Assembly: GCA_963677345.2 (NCBI GenBank)
Contig: CAXXLC010000038.1
Location: 1-64,000 of the forward strand
DNA: 64,000 nucleotides
Direction: 5' to 3'
Source of the DNA: Saccharicrinis sp963677345
GTDB taxonomy: Bacteria > Bacteroidota > Bacteroidia > Bacteroidales > Marinilabiliaceae
Below the pieces are notes generated by a model. That model ran no database searches, was not told the origin of the DNA, and worked only from the letters and a program-made list of their open reading frames with translations. Made by a program: the position numbers and the translations under genes. This document shows positions 1 through 8,649 of the stretch, piece by piece (position 1 is the stretch's first letter; each line of letters starts with the position of its first letter).

Positions 1-1601
1 CAACTGAAATAACTGTTTTGTTTGGTACTCATACAGGTAATTCAAGATTAATTGCCGAAAATGCTGCTGAGCAACTAAAAGAGTCAGGAGCTAAGGTTAA
101 TCTGGTTAGTATGCCGGATTACAACTCCCGTAAGTTAAAGGAGGAAAGTAATTTGTTGGTTGTTGTTTCTACTCATGGTGAGGGAGAACCTCCAATTTCA
201 GCAGAAGATTTTTATTCATATATCTTTGGGAAAAAGGCTCCTAAATTAGATCATCTTAATTTTGGAATTATAGGCCTAGGCGATAGTAGTTATATTAATT
301 TCTGTAAAACAGGTAATGATATCCATAAACAGTTAGTTCAGCTTGGAGCAAAAAGTGTTCATGATATTGTAGAATTGGATATTGATTTTAAGGATCATAT
401 TGGTGCAATTATACCTAAGATTGTTACTCAGTTTTCTAATGGTTCAAGTGCAAAAGATGCTGTTAATAAAAGTGTAAACACTGAGGTTAAAACAAATGCA
501 GATCAATGGGTTGAAGCTGAGGTTCTTGAAAAAGTATTACTGAACGGCAGAGGATCCAATAAAGCAACTTATCATATCGAATTAGATATTGAGGATTCAG
601 GAATATCTTATGAACCAGGTGATGCACTTGAGGTAATTTCAAAGAACAATCCTGTTTTAGTTGATGGTATTTTAAATAAACTGGGTTTTGATCCGGAAAC
701 AAAACTTCAATTACAGGATGTAGAATGGTCGCTAAAAGATGCATTAATAGCTTATTATGAAATAACTGTAGTTACACCTCCTGTAATTAAAAAGTATGCT
801 GAAATTGCTCAAAATTCAAAATTGAGTAAGCTAATAGATAATCCGGAAAAATTAAAAAAGTATCTGTATGGATCAGATTTCTTAGACTTGATTAATGATT
901 ATCCTGTAGAATTAACAACAGAGGATTTACAAAATATATTGAGAAAGTTACCTGCTCGTTTATATTCTATTTCTTCTGGTTTTCAGTATGATCCTGATGA
1001 AGTGCACATAACAGTAGGTGCTGTAAAATATAATCTGAATGAAAGAGAGCATCAGGGAGTTTGTTCAGGATTTTTAGCTGAAGAAGTGCAGGTAGGTGAT
1101 GAATTGTTGGTTCGTATAAAAAAGAATGAAGGTTTCAGACTTCCTGAAGATCATGATGCAAAAGTTATTATGGTTGGTCCGGGAACGGGTATAGCGCCAT
1201 TCAGAGCCTTTCTTCAAGAAAGAGAAGCCCTAAACGCTAAAGGTGAAAACTGGTTATTCTTTGGAGACCAGTATTTTGAAAGTGACTTTTTGTATCAGGC
1301 TGAGTTGTTGAAATACCGCAAGAATGGATTGCTGAAAGAGATTTCTGTAGCATTCTCAAGAGATCAGGAAGAAAAAATATATGTGCAACATCGTTTGAGA
1401 GAAAATGGAGCACAAATTTATCAGTGGATTAAAGAAGGTGCTTACTTTTATTTATGTGGCGATATGAATAGAATGGCTAAAGATGTAAAGAAAGAGCTTG
1501 TTAATATCATTGCAGAACATGGTAATGTTTCAGTAAGAGAAGCTGCTGATTATTTTAAAGGAGTTAAAAGCAGCCGACGTTTTCAGGAAGATGTGTACTG
1601 A
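1..1601 (+). CDS. cysJ: Sulfite reductase [NADPH] flavoprotein, alpha component (5' end outside window)
   Basis: This diflavin reductase passes electrons from NADPH through FAD and FMN to the CysI hemoprotein in assimilatory sulfate reduction in the cytoplasm. The reading frame is open from base 3, and the residues before the first possible start codon at 18 (TEITV) still belong to the flavodoxin fold, so the true start lies upstream. Counting from base 18: FMN-binding flavodoxin domain with GTHTGNS at the start and GLGDSSY near 86; FAD domain with RLYSISS near 314 and GVCSGFLAEE near 347; NADPH domain with GPGTGIAPFRAFLQER near 387 and YLCGDMNRMAKDV near 478; the protein ends in DVY as in CysJ and cytochrome P450 reductases. 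cysI follows 199 bp downstream on the same strand. Confidence 0.95.
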   Translation, partial: TEITVLFGTHTGNSRLIAENAAEQLKESGAKVNLVSMPDYNSRKLKEESNLLVVVSTHGEGEPPISAEDFYSYIFGKKAPKLDHLNFGIIGLGDSSYINFCKTGNDIHKQLVQLGAKSVHDIVELDIDFKDHIGAIIPKIVTQFSNGSSAKDAVNKSVNTEVKTNADQWVEAEVLEKVLLNGRGSNKATYHIELDIEDSGISYEPGDALEVISKNNPVLVDGILNKLGFDPETKLQLQDVEWSLKDALIAYYEITVVTPPVIKKYAEIAQNSKLSKLIDNPEKLKKYLYGSDFLDLINDYPVELTTEDLQNILRKLPARLYSISSGFQYDPDEVHITVGAVKYNLNEREHQGVCSGFLAEEVQVGDELLVRIKKNEGFRLPEDHDAKVIMVGPGTGIAPFRAFLQEREALNAKGENWLFFGDQYFESDFLYQAELLKYRKNGLLKEISVAFSRDQEEKIYVQHRLRENGAQIYQWIKEGAYFYLCGDMNRMAKDVKKELVNIIAEHGNVSVREAADYFKGVKSSRRFQEDVY

Positions 1602-1620
1602 TACAGTACATAGTTGAAAG

Positions 1621-1760
1621 TACCAAGTACCAAGTACAAAGTTTTCTGGAAAACGAAATAAGGAGAAGGGTGCAAGAAGAGTAATTGAGAGAAAAGGTGA
1701 ATATGAGTAATCAAGCACAAACTCAATTAATATCTAATCTTTAATCCATAATCCATTTTT
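1621..1760. repeat. Short 7-bp tandem tracts in the cysJ-cysI spacer
   Basis: Directly after cysJ the unit TACCAAG is repeated (two exact copies at 1621-1634, then TACAAAG). Near 1732-1755 units of the TAATCCA/TAATCTT type follow with the same 7-bp step. No gene is seen in the 199-bp spacer. These are the first examples of the 7-bp tracts found throughout the window. Confidence 0.75.
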
Positions 1761-1800
1761 AATCTAACAATAGATATCCACCAACTAATACGAAATCAAA

Positions 1801-3516
1801 ATGGCAGAAGTAGCAAAACAAAAAGAAATATTTCCATCATGGAATCCATCTGATGTAGAAAGAATAAAAACTCAGAGTGATTATTTAAGAGGTACACTCG
1901 AAAAAAGTTTAAACGATTTGGCAACCGGATCTATCGCTGAGGATGATGCTCAGTTGATTAAATTTCATGGTAGTTATCAACAAACAGATCGTGATTTGGA
2001 TGCAGAGCGAAAAGGACAAAAATTAGAGCCTTTATATAGCTTTATGATCAGAGTGCGTATTCCTGGTGGATTGGCCACAGCTGATCAATGGATTGCTTTC
2101 GATGAGCTTTCAAAAACTCACGCCAATAATACCTTGAAATTGACTACGCGTCAGGCATTTCAGTTTCATGGGGTTATTAAAAGAAAATTGAAAGAAACCA
2201 TGGCGAAAATTAATGATTCACTATTGGATACCATTGCTGCCTGTGGTGACGTGAATCGTAATGTGATGTGTACTACTAATGAAGCGATTTCGCCTTTAGT
2301 TCCTGATGCCTATAAAATTGCTCAGGAAATCAGTGATCATCTTTTGCCAAAAACTTCTGCTTATCATGAAATTTGGTTGGATCAAAAATTATTGTTAGAT
2401 GGAAAACAGGATGAGGAGCCTATTTACGGAAAAACCTATTTGCCTCGTAAATTTAAAATAGCCATTGCTACACCGCCTTACAATGATACAGATGTGTTCT
2501 CGAATGATATTGGTTTAATTGCTATTGAAAAAGATGGCAAGTTGGAAGGATTTAATTTTGCTGTTGGTGGTGGTTTAGGAATGACTTTTACCGAGCCGGG
2601 AACGTATCCTCGCTTAGGAAATATTTTAGGATTTATCCCTTATCATCAAACCATTGATGTTGTTGAAGAGATTGTTAGATTAGAGCGTGATTATGGAAAC
2701 AGAGAAAATCGTCGTCAGGCACGTTTGAAATATACTATTGACCGTCTTGGAGTTGATAAGTTTAAATATCTGTTGGAAAATAGACTAGGTTACGGTTTTT
2801 ATCCTGCTAAACCTTTTACTTTTGAGCGTAATGGTGATTTATTCGGATGGCATCAGGCGCAAAATGGAAAGTGGTATGTAGGTTTATATATTGAGCATGG
2901 AAGGGTTAAAGATGAGGGTGATTATTTATTGAAAACCGGATTACGCAAAATTGCTGAACTAAAAAAGTGTGATTTCCGCTTGACAGGCAATCAGGGCTTA
3001 GTTTTAGGTGCTATTGATGAAAAGGATAAATTGGTTATAGATCAGCTTTTAAAGCAATATGATATATGGCCTCGTACTAAAATGAGTGAAGCACGAAAAA
3101 ATGCTATTGCTTGTGTGGCACTAAATACTTGTACAATGGCTTTTTCTGAGGCAGAAAGATATTTGCCAAAATTGATGGATAAGATTGATGTTATTCTGGA
3201 AGAAAATAATCTGACTGAGGATGAAATCTTAATTCGTATGACAGGTTGTCCTAATGGTTGTGGTCGTCCATTTTTAGGTGAAATAGGTTTTGTTGGGAGA
3301 TCGATGGGGAGATATAATATGTATCTGGGAGCCAGTTTTAATGGCGATCGATTGAATACATTATATAAAGAGACTTTATCAGAGGAAGAGATTCTTGATG
3401 AATTAAAAGTCCTTTTAAAGCAATATGCCGCAGAACGAGAAAACGGAGAGCGATTTGGTGATTTTGTAGGAAGAAAAGGGATTGTTGAGCTAAAACCAAA
3501 GGTGGAAAGTTATTAG
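1801..3516 (+). CDS. cysI: Sulfite reductase hemoprotein, beta component
   Basis: The siroheme and [4Fe-4S] subunit reduces sulfite to sulfide with six electrons supplied by CysJ. At 571 aa it has the full length of the family. The two nitrite/sulfite reductase ferredoxin-like halves are present, including the NRNVMCT segment of the siroheme pocket, and the cluster ligands are in place: Cys438 and Cys444 (C-VALNT-C) and Cys483 and Cys487 (TGCPNGCGRP). It lies downstream of cysJ and upstream of the siroheme biosynthesis genes, so cofactor and enzyme are encoded together. A ferredoxin-dependent sulfite or nitrite reductase is the alternative, but the adjacent CysJ favours the NADPH enzyme. Confidence 0.95.
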   Translation: MAEVAKQKEIFPSWNPSDVERIKTQSDYLRGTLEKSLNDLATGSIAEDDAQLIKFHGSYQQTDRDLDAERKGQKLEPLYSFMIRVRIPGGLATADQWIAFDELSKTHANNTLKLTTRQAFQFHGVIKRKLKETMAKINDSLLDTIAACGDVNRNVMCTTNEAISPLVPDAYKIAQEISDHLLPKTSAYHEIWLDQKLLLDGKQDEEPIYGKTYLPRKFKIAIATPPYNDTDVFSNDIGLIAIEKDGKLEGFNFAVGGGLGMTFTEPGTYPRLGNILGFIPYHQTIDVVEEIVRLERDYGNRENRRQARLKYTIDRLGVDKFKYLLENRLGYGFYPAKPFTFERNGDLFGWHQAQNGKWYVGLYIEHGRVKDEGDYLLKTGLRKIAELKKCDFRLTGNQGLVLGAIDEKDKLVIDQLLKQYDIWPRTKMSEARKNAIACVALNTCTMAFSEAERYLPKLMDKIDVILEENNLTEDEILIRMTGCPNGCGRPFLGEIGFVGRSMGRYNMYLGASFNGDRLNTLYKETLSEEEILDELKVLLKQYAAERENGERFGDFVGRKGIVELKPKVESY

Positions 3517-3658
3517 ATTTTTTGTTTAGTCGTGGAGTTGACAAATTGTTTATCTGTTGGGTAAGAAATTCACATAAACAGTTCGACAAATCAACAATTC
3601 GACAAGCAAGCATGTCCAACCAAAAACTAAAATTTAATAGCAAATAGCATATATTATA

Positions 3659-3907
3659 ATGAAAGATAAAAGATACCGGACATTAATAAAAACCATATCC
3701 TGGCGAGTAACAGGAACAATAGATACTTTTCTGGTATCTTACCTTATTACCGGGAAGGTTGGTATGGCTGCCTCAATTAGTGGTGTTGAAGTATTTACAA
3801 AGCTGTTTTTGTATTACTGGCATGAGCGACTTTGGAATAGAATTAAACTAGGAAAAGAAAAACCTAAAGAACCAGAATATATTAACTTGAATTCGATTAA
3901 AATTTAG
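3659..3907 (+). CDS. DUF2061 small membrane protein
   Basis: An 82-aa protein with the DUF2061 signature: a basic N terminus (KDKRYRTLIKTISWR), a TGTIDTFLVSYLITG membrane segment, a second hydrophobic stretch around GVEVFTKLFLYYWHE, then RLWNRIKLG and a charged tail. DUF2061 members are recurrent neighbours of sulfate-assimilation genes in Bacteroidota and Proteobacteria. Two membrane helices with the loop between them are likely. The molecular role is not known; position suggests a link to sulfate or sulfite handling. Confidence 0.85.
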   Translation: MKDKRYRTLIKTISWRVTGTIDTFLVSYLITGKVGMAASISGVEVFTKLFLYYWHERLWNRIKLGKEKPKEPEYINLNSIKI

Positions 3908-3916
3908 TAATTCAGA

Positions 3917-4008
3917 TTGCAATAAAAAGTTGATATACAAGGCAAATTTTGGAGGGCTAGCGAGCTAGCTCGAAAAATTTAACGTAGTAGATCTGTTTTT
4001 TATTGCAA
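3917..4008. ncRNA. Putative structured element in the DUF2061-siroheme spacer
   Basis: An outer inverted repeat (TTGCAATAAAAAG at 3917-3929 against its complement at about 3995-4008) encloses an inner AAATTTT/AAAATTT stem and a perfect 12-bp palindrome CGAGCTAGCTCG at 3961-3972. The left arm contains ACAAGGCAAATTT and the right arm AAATTTAACGTAG. The same framework (ACAAGG, stem, ACGTAG) occurs in the three larger elements near 28.1, 30.6 and 61.8 kb, so this may be a divergent member. The spacer 3908-4156 holds no gene. RNA function is inferred from folding potential only. Confidence 0.45.
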
Positions 4009-4156
4009 AGTTTACTCAAATCCACTTATAACCAGCAATCTTTTGCCTGTAAATTATTCAAAATAGCCCGCTATTCTTTCATAATTTACAGTTGAATCTC
4101 ACTACTTATAACCGTTCTGAATCCAAAATTTTATGTCGAACTCAAGTTTTTATCTA

Positions 4157-4597
4157 ATGAAGTTTTTACCCATATCTATCAATGTAAGTAATCAACGGAT
4201 TCTGGTCATCGGAGGCGGTAAGGTGGCCTTACATAAAATTCAGTTGCTGAAAAGATTTACCGATAGCTTTAAAGTTATCGCTCCTGAAATATTAGATGAT
4301 ATTAAGGTGATTGAAGGTGTGGAGTATATTGAGCGAAAATATCAGGATGGGGATCTGCAAGGTTATTTATTAGTGTATGTAACCACCAACGATCATGAAT
4401 TGAATCACAGGGTCAGCGATGAGGCAAAGGCGTATAATTGTCTGGTAAATATTGCCGATGATAGTAGCTATTCCGACTTTGTTTCTCCTGCTATACTGGT
4501 TCATGATAACATGACAGTATCTGTAGGTTCTGATGGGAAAAATGTAAAAGCTTCTATTCAGTTACGTAACCAAATCAAATCATTTTTGGAGGAATAA
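4157..4597 (+). CDS. Precorrin-2 dehydrogenase / sirohydrochlorin ferrochelatase (CysG N-terminal type)
   Basis: This NAD-binding protein oxidises precorrin-2 to sirohydrochlorin and probably inserts iron to give siroheme. It has the family start FLPISINVSNQRILVIGGGKVA with the Rossmann GGGKVA loop, followed by VYVTTND and CLVNIADD, and ends after the core domain. At 146 aa it lacks the longer C-terminal dimerisation region of CysG and Met8p, which is common in Bacteroidota. An upstream ATG at 4133 would add eight residues, but the homologous core begins at MKFLPI, so 4157 is preferred. The next gene starts 2 bp downstream and provides the preceding steps, so the pair is translationally close. 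Confidence 0.88.
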   Translation: MKFLPISINVSNQRILVIGGGKVALHKIQLLKRFTDSFKVIAPEILDDIKVIEGVEYIERKYQDGDLQGYLLVYVTTNDHELNHRVSDEAKAYNCLVNIADDSSYSDFVSPAILVHDNMTVSVGSDGKNVKASIQLRNQIKSFLEE

Positions 4598-4599
4598 TC

Positions 4600-6318
4600 A
4601 TGAATACAATCAATATAATCACCAATAGTTCATCCATAATTAGTTTAAAACACTGGTTGGATAAAATAAATCTGGATCAGTCCTATCAAATTTCTTTGCC
4701 ATCAGGTGATGTCTTAGATTCACTATCTGAAATAAAAGATTCAGTGGCAATTGTTGAAGGACAGGATGTTCCTTATCCATTAAGTCATGATCTGGAGATA
4801 TATGCCGTAGTTTGTAATACCTCGTTTTATGAGGAAGAAGATCAAATCTCTTTGCAAAACTATCTGGTTGTAATTGGATTAAAGAATGATGAAAAGGCAA
4901 AAACTCTTTTTTCAGATTTTGATTTAAGACCGCGATGGGGAAGTGTTTTCTTAGCTGGTTTTGGTCCCGGGGATTATGGTTTGATTACACGTAAGGCTGA
5001 ATACAATTTGCTTAGAGCAGATATTATCTTTTACGATGATTTAATAGATCAGGAGTATCTAAGAAAATTCTGTGCTGAGAAGGTTTATGTAGGCAAAAGG
5101 AAAGGCGCACATAAATTTGATCAGACTAAGATCAATGAGCTGATGTATCAGGCGGCCTTAAAAGGTAAAGATGTGGTTCGTATCAAAGGGGGTGATCCCT
5201 TGATTTTCGGTCGTGGGGCAGAGGAGTACCATTACCTAGCTAAGAGATGGATTGATGCAGAGATTATTGCTGGTATAACCAGTGCTTTTGCAGCAGCTGC
5301 ATCTGCAGTAATTCCTTTAACAGAGCGGTCTTTGTCTTCATCTGTGGCTTTATTATCAGGGCACGATTTAAATAAACTTCGGATTCCTAAAGCAGATACT
5401 TTGGTGTTTTATATGGGAGCTTCTCAGCAACAAGAATTAGCCGCACGAATTATAGAAGAAGGTTGGCATGAAAATACTCCTGTAGGAATTGTGCATAATG
5501 CTTCAAAAGCAAATCAGCAGATTTACAGAGGAACCCTGGCTAAGTTGAAGAAAGAATCTTCAGGCTTGCCATCGCCATCTATCATCATTGTCGGAAAAAC
5601 GGCTCGTGAATATCAGGATAATCCTGACAAATGGTTGTATACCGGAGTTTCTGTTAACGACTGGCAAAAAGATGAGAATATTGTTCATACACCATTAATT
5701 AATGTTGAGGAAGTAAGTATAACAGATTCTTTAAAATCAACCATTAATAATATCAATCAATACCATCGTATTGTTTTTACCAACAGATATAGTGTACAGT
5801 ACTTTTTTGATTTGTTATTTGATTTAAGCTTGGATGTAAGACATTTAGGATTTATAAAAATAGACTGTTTAGGTAAATCTACCTCAGAAGCATTAAGAAA
5901 CAGGGGTTTATTGGTAAAACCTTTTACAGAGGAAGAAACCTCTTCTGTAATGCTTCAAAAATATAAAGAAACAGGAGTGGTGAATGAAAGTATTTTGATT
6001 CCAGGATCAGACCAAACCAATAGTGTTTTGTGTGAAGGTTTAATAAAGTTAGGAAACCAAGTTGATAAACTGCAAGTATATCAAAAGATTAGAAATCATA
6101 GTATAATAAAACAAAATATAGATCAGTTTAAGGGCGTGATATTTACCTCTCCTCAGGAAGTTGAGATCTTTAAAGAAGTATATGGCGAAATTCCTCAAAG
6201 GCTTCAAATAAAGGCTACAGGAACAAGAACCCGTTCTTCTTTAGAACAAGAAAAAGGGATTTCTAAAATTATTGAAAATCAAGGCGAAAGCAAATTCAAA
6301 TATCATTGTTTACAGTAG
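4600..6318 (+). CDS. Uroporphyrinogen-III C-methyltransferase fused to uroporphyrinogen-III synthase
   Basis: A 572-aa fusion that supplies precorrin-2 for siroheme. Residues 1-112 are a poorly conserved N-terminal segment. Residues about 113-355 are the SAM-dependent SUMT/CobA methyltransferase: FLAGFGPGDYGLITRKA near 117 and RIKGGDPLIFGRGAEEY near 194. Residues about 365-565 resemble HemD, with IVFTNRYSVQYFFDLL and VIFTSPQEVEIFKE. The N-terminal part contains DVPYPLSHDLEIYAVV, which resembles the KDLPYPL region of porphobilinogen deaminase, so it may be a remnant HemC domain (inference). It follows the dehydrogenase by 2 bp, and terminators lie just downstream. Confidence 0.9.
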   Translation: MNTINIITNSSSIISLKHWLDKINLDQSYQISLPSGDVLDSLSEIKDSVAIVEGQDVPYPLSHDLEIYAVVCNTSFYEEEDQISLQNYLVVIGLKNDEKAKTLFSDFDLRPRWGSVFLAGFGPGDYGLITRKAEYNLLRADIIFYDDLIDQEYLRKFCAEKVYVGKRKGAHKFDQTKINELMYQAALKGKDVVRIKGGDPLIFGRGAEEYHYLAKRWIDAEIIAGITSAFAAAASAVIPLTERSLSSSVALLSGHDLNKLRIPKADTLVFYMGASQQQELAARIIEEGWHENTPVGIVHNASKANQQIYRGTLAKLKKESSGLPSPSIIIVGKTAREYQDNPDKWLYTGVSVNDWQKDENIVHTPLINVEEVSITDSLKSTINNINQYHRIVFTNRYSVQYFFDLLFDLSLDVRHLGFIKIDCLGKSTSEALRNRGLLVKPFTEEETSSVMLQKYKETGVVNESILIPGSDQTNSVLCEGLIKLGNQVDKLQVYQKIRNHSIIKQNIDQFKGVIFTSPQEVEIFKEVYGEIPQRLQIKATGTRTRSSLEQEKGISKIIENQGESKFKYHCLQ

Positions 6319-6414
6319 TAACTGGGGAATTTGAATTTTGTGAGGTAACACAGAAGTTTGTATTTTTTGAAATTACGCAAAATCTTTGCATGTGGTCAAT
6401 GTGGAGTATGTTGG

Positions 6415-6456
6415 AAGAGCCGTTCTTTTATAGTTTTAGAAGAATGGTTCTTTTTA
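6415..6456 (+). terminator. Rho-independent terminator after the siroheme operon
   Basis: A 13-bp stem (AAGAGCCGTTCTT against AAGAATGGTTCTT, two G-U pairs) with a loop of about 12 nt is followed by TTT. It lies about 100 bp after the cobA-hemD stop. Confidence 0.75.
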
Positions 6457-6485
6457 AATGAGTACTAAAGGATAAATTGGGTATA

Positions 6486-6541
6486 CAAAAAAAGAGTCGT
6501 TCTTTAAATTTTTCGAGTAGCTTAAGAACGGCTCTTTTTAT
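6486..6541. terminator. Second, bidirectional terminator
   Basis: An A-tract, the stem AAAGAGTCGTTCTT, a loop of about 18 nt, AAGAACGGCTCTT and a T-tract. The flanking A and T runs let it work on both strands, so it can end both the siroheme operon (+) and the convergent cold-shock gene (-). Its stem sequence nearly repeats that of the upstream terminator. Confidence 0.8.
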
Positions 6542-6582
6542 ATTTTATATATCACAATAGCTCGTTTAAAATTTATTTATAG

Positions 6583-6630
6583 TCTATTGACCTAATAATC
6601 TAACAACCTAATGATCTATTAACCTCTAAT
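6583..6630. repeat. 8-bp tandem tract at the 3' end of the cold-shock gene
   Basis: Units with an 8-bp step (ACCTAATA, ATCTAACA, ACCTAATG, ATCTATTA) fill the spacer just after the stop of the minus-strand cold-shock gene. The reverse complement has the same pattern as the tract at 23.8 kb. Confidence 0.65.
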
Positions 6631-6632
6631 CT

Positions 6633-7079
6633 TTATTTCGTCTGTAATTTCACATTTACAGCAATCAATCCTTTTAAACCTTTTTCCAGTTCAAAAGTCA
6701 CTTTATCACCTTCTTTAATCTGATCTATTAAACCATTCACGTGAACAAAGTATTTTTCCTGATTTTCTAAATCTTTAATAAAACCATATCTTTTTTGTTG
6801 ATCAAAATATTCTACTCTTCCTTTGCGCACTGGATCTTCAGCTTCTTTTTTAGCCACTGATATTTCAATTTGATCAAGTTCAATTTCAGTTTTTTTAGTT
6901 AAATCTGGCGGAGTGTCTACAATTTGCCCATTCTCATCGACATATGCAATCATTTCGTCCAAACTTCCTCCTGTTGAGTTAGCTTGTCTTTCTTCTTTAC
7001 GTTTTTGCTTTTCTAAGCGTTTTTTTTGTCTTTTCTTTTCTTTTTCTTTTTTACCAAAGGTTTCTTGAGATCTCCCCAT
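6633..7079 (-). CDS. Cold-shock domain protein with lysine-rich N-terminal extension
   Basis: A 148-aa nucleic-acid-binding protein. Residues 1-35 are extremely basic (KKEKEKKRQKKRLEKQKRKEER), residues 36-85 form an acidic linker, and the C terminus is a CspA-type OB fold with GRVEYFDQQKRYGFI (RNP1-like) and KYFVHV (RNP2-like), ending at VNVKLQTK. This architecture is a recognised Bacteroidota cold-shock family. An in-frame start at 7112 would add 11 hydrophobic residues, but homologues begin at MGRSQETFGKKEK, so 7079 is preferred. It probably acts as an RNA chaperone in the cytoplasm. Confidence 0.85.
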   Translation of the reverse strand: MGRSQETFGKKEKEKKRQKKRLEKQKRKEERQANSTGGSLDEMIAYVDENGQIVDTPPDLTKKTEIELDQIEISVAKKEAEDPVRKGRVEYFDQQKRYGFIKDLENQEKYFVHVNGLIDQIKEGDKVTFELEKGLKGLIAVNVKLQTK

Positions 7080-7269
7080 CAATATTTTTTTAAGATTAAA
7101 ACTAAGCAGCAAAAGGAAATTTATTTACAGTAGAAGTATGAGTAGAACCAAACAATAGAAATTGAGGAATATTGAATGACAATAAATATACCAGAGCGGA
7201 AATTTTACCTTTTACTAACTTCACAAAGATAATTAATAATTTTGAATTGTTATGATAGTTGCTTATTAA

Positions 7270-7700
7270 TATAACTATTGCTCGGTTTTCAGTTAGCTTT
7301 TTAGTACTTAGCTCTTAGGTCATAGCTCTTAGTACTTAGCTCTTAGGTATTAGGCCACAGTGTTTCAAATTGCAACATTTGCGTAGCAATAAATAACATT
7401 TGCTGGTGCGAGTTTGTAACTCGTACCTTTTTATATATGCTGGGTTCACAGAAGAGGTGATAAGTGAGTAATGAGAGGTGAAAGTCATACCAATCCGTTT
7501 TCGAAAATACTTTTCAGGCCGGGAGGCCTTGGTTTATAAGTCATAGCGAGACGCTATGCCTAACAAAGGTGAAAGTCATGCAAATTCGTTTGCTAAAATA
7601 CCGGAGCTGTAAATCAGTTCTCCCCTAATTGGGGGAGTTAGAGGGGGCTCTTAGCTCTTAGTGCTTAGCTCATAGGATAAAAACCTGTTAGCGTTCGGCA
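7270..7700 (-). repeat. Mosaic of dispersed repeats upstream of thrE
   Basis: The 790-bp gene-free stretch 7080-7868 is repeat-derived. A 7-bp tract (TTAGTAC, TTAGCTC and TTAGGTC type units) covers about 7298-7350. A minus-oriented copy of the hairpin module follows (GGTGCGAGTT, loop TGT, AACTCGTACC near 7404-7427), then a module with CTCCCCTAATTGGGGGAG near 7620 and a further 7-bp tract to about 7675. All occur again, mostly inverted, in the 25-31 kb and 58-63 kb regions. No gene is seen. Confidence 0.75.
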
Positions 7701-7842
7701 AAACAGATGTAAATTATAATGAGGGGGTGTTAAAATCTAACATTTATGTTTAAAAATGATAAATTTATAACAATAGGGGTGTTTAAATGTGATTTTTTAG
7801 TAAAAAAATGGTGTTTGAGGTGTAGATTTAGTAGAACTAATA

Positions 7843-7850
7843 TACCTTTG
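7843..7850 (+). promoter_or_regulatory. Candidate Bacteroidota -7 element upstream of thrE
   Basis: TACCTTTG matches the Bacteroidota -7 consensus TAnnTTTG and lies 19 bp before the ThrE start. A TTTG at 7814-7817 could serve as the -33 element, but the 25-bp spacing is longer than usual, so the call is tentative. Confidence 0.35.
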
Positions 7851-7868
7851 TGGCCTAATTTTTAGGTG

Positions 7869-8645
7869 ATGGGTAACAGCTATACAAAAGAACAAATAGA
7901 ACGATTAGGAACCATTCTTTTGGAAATAGGATCTCTATTGATGAGTTTTGGAGCAAATAGTATGCGAATCAGGATTACTTTGGAACGAATTGCTAATGCT
8001 TTTGGTTTTCATTCGGAGTTGCTTATAACTCATAGGGCTCTGATGATTAATCTTGAAAATACAGAGCAAAACCATGCTTTTAATATGCTCAAAAGAACCA
8101 GTCCACATGGTGTTAATTTTAAATTGGTAAGCGGAATTAGTAAAATGAGCTGGAGTATTGCCAATGAAGAAACCTGGACTATGGATGATATAGAAAAGGA
8201 AATTGCCAGACTAAAAGCACTTCCTCATTATCCTCGTTGGATTATTTTGACATTTGTTGCTTTAGCCGATTTATCTTTTTGTCGTTTGTTTGGTGGAGGT
8301 TATATTGAAATGATGGTGGCTTTTGTGGCAACATTTATTGGTTTGTTTGTACGCCAGGAAATGATGAAACGCCAGTACAATGCCTATCTATGTATTTATG
8401 CTGCAGCATTAACAGCTTCATTAATATCCGGATTGTCTGTTAAACTGAGTATTGGAGATCACCCGGAGTTTGCTTTTGCAACATCCGTGTTATATCTGAT
8501 TCCCGGAGTACCATTGGTGAATTCCTTTTCTGATTTAATATACGGAAATATCATGAATGGTATTGTTCGTGGCGTAAACGGAATGATTATCGCTTTTTCA
8601 ATTGCCTTAGGTTTAGCTACTGCTTTATTAATTTATCAAATTTAA
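7869..8645 (+). CDS. Threonine/serine exporter family protein, ThrE domain 1 (DUF1212)
   Basis: The larger half of a split ThrE-type exporter of threonine and serine in the inner membrane. The N-terminal half is soluble and hydrolase-like in the family (LGTILLEIGSLLMSFGANSMRIRITLERIA), and the C-terminal half has about five membrane segments starting at RWIILTFVALADLSFCRLFGGG, with the conserved LIPGVPLVNSFSDLI. ATG at 7869 is preferred over the adjoining GTG at 7866. The second half follows after 4 bp, so the two form an operon and probably one complex. Confidence 0.85.
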   Translation: MGNSYTKEQIERLGTILLEIGSLLMSFGANSMRIRITLERIANAFGFHSELLITHRALMINLENTEQNHAFNMLKRTSPHGVNFKLVSGISKMSWSIANEETWTMDDIEKEIARLKALPHYPRWIILTFVALADLSFCRLFGGGYIEMMVAFVATFIGLFVRQEMMKRQYNAYLCIYAAALTASLISGLSVKLSIGDHPEFAFATSVLYLIPGVPLVNSFSDLIYGNIMNGIVRGVNGMIIAFSIALGLATALLIYQI

Positions 8646-8649
8646 CAGG

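Noticed and set aside
3338..3643. Minus-strand frame at the end of cysI
   Set aside because: It is the antisense shadow of cysI extended into a spacer with short tandem words.
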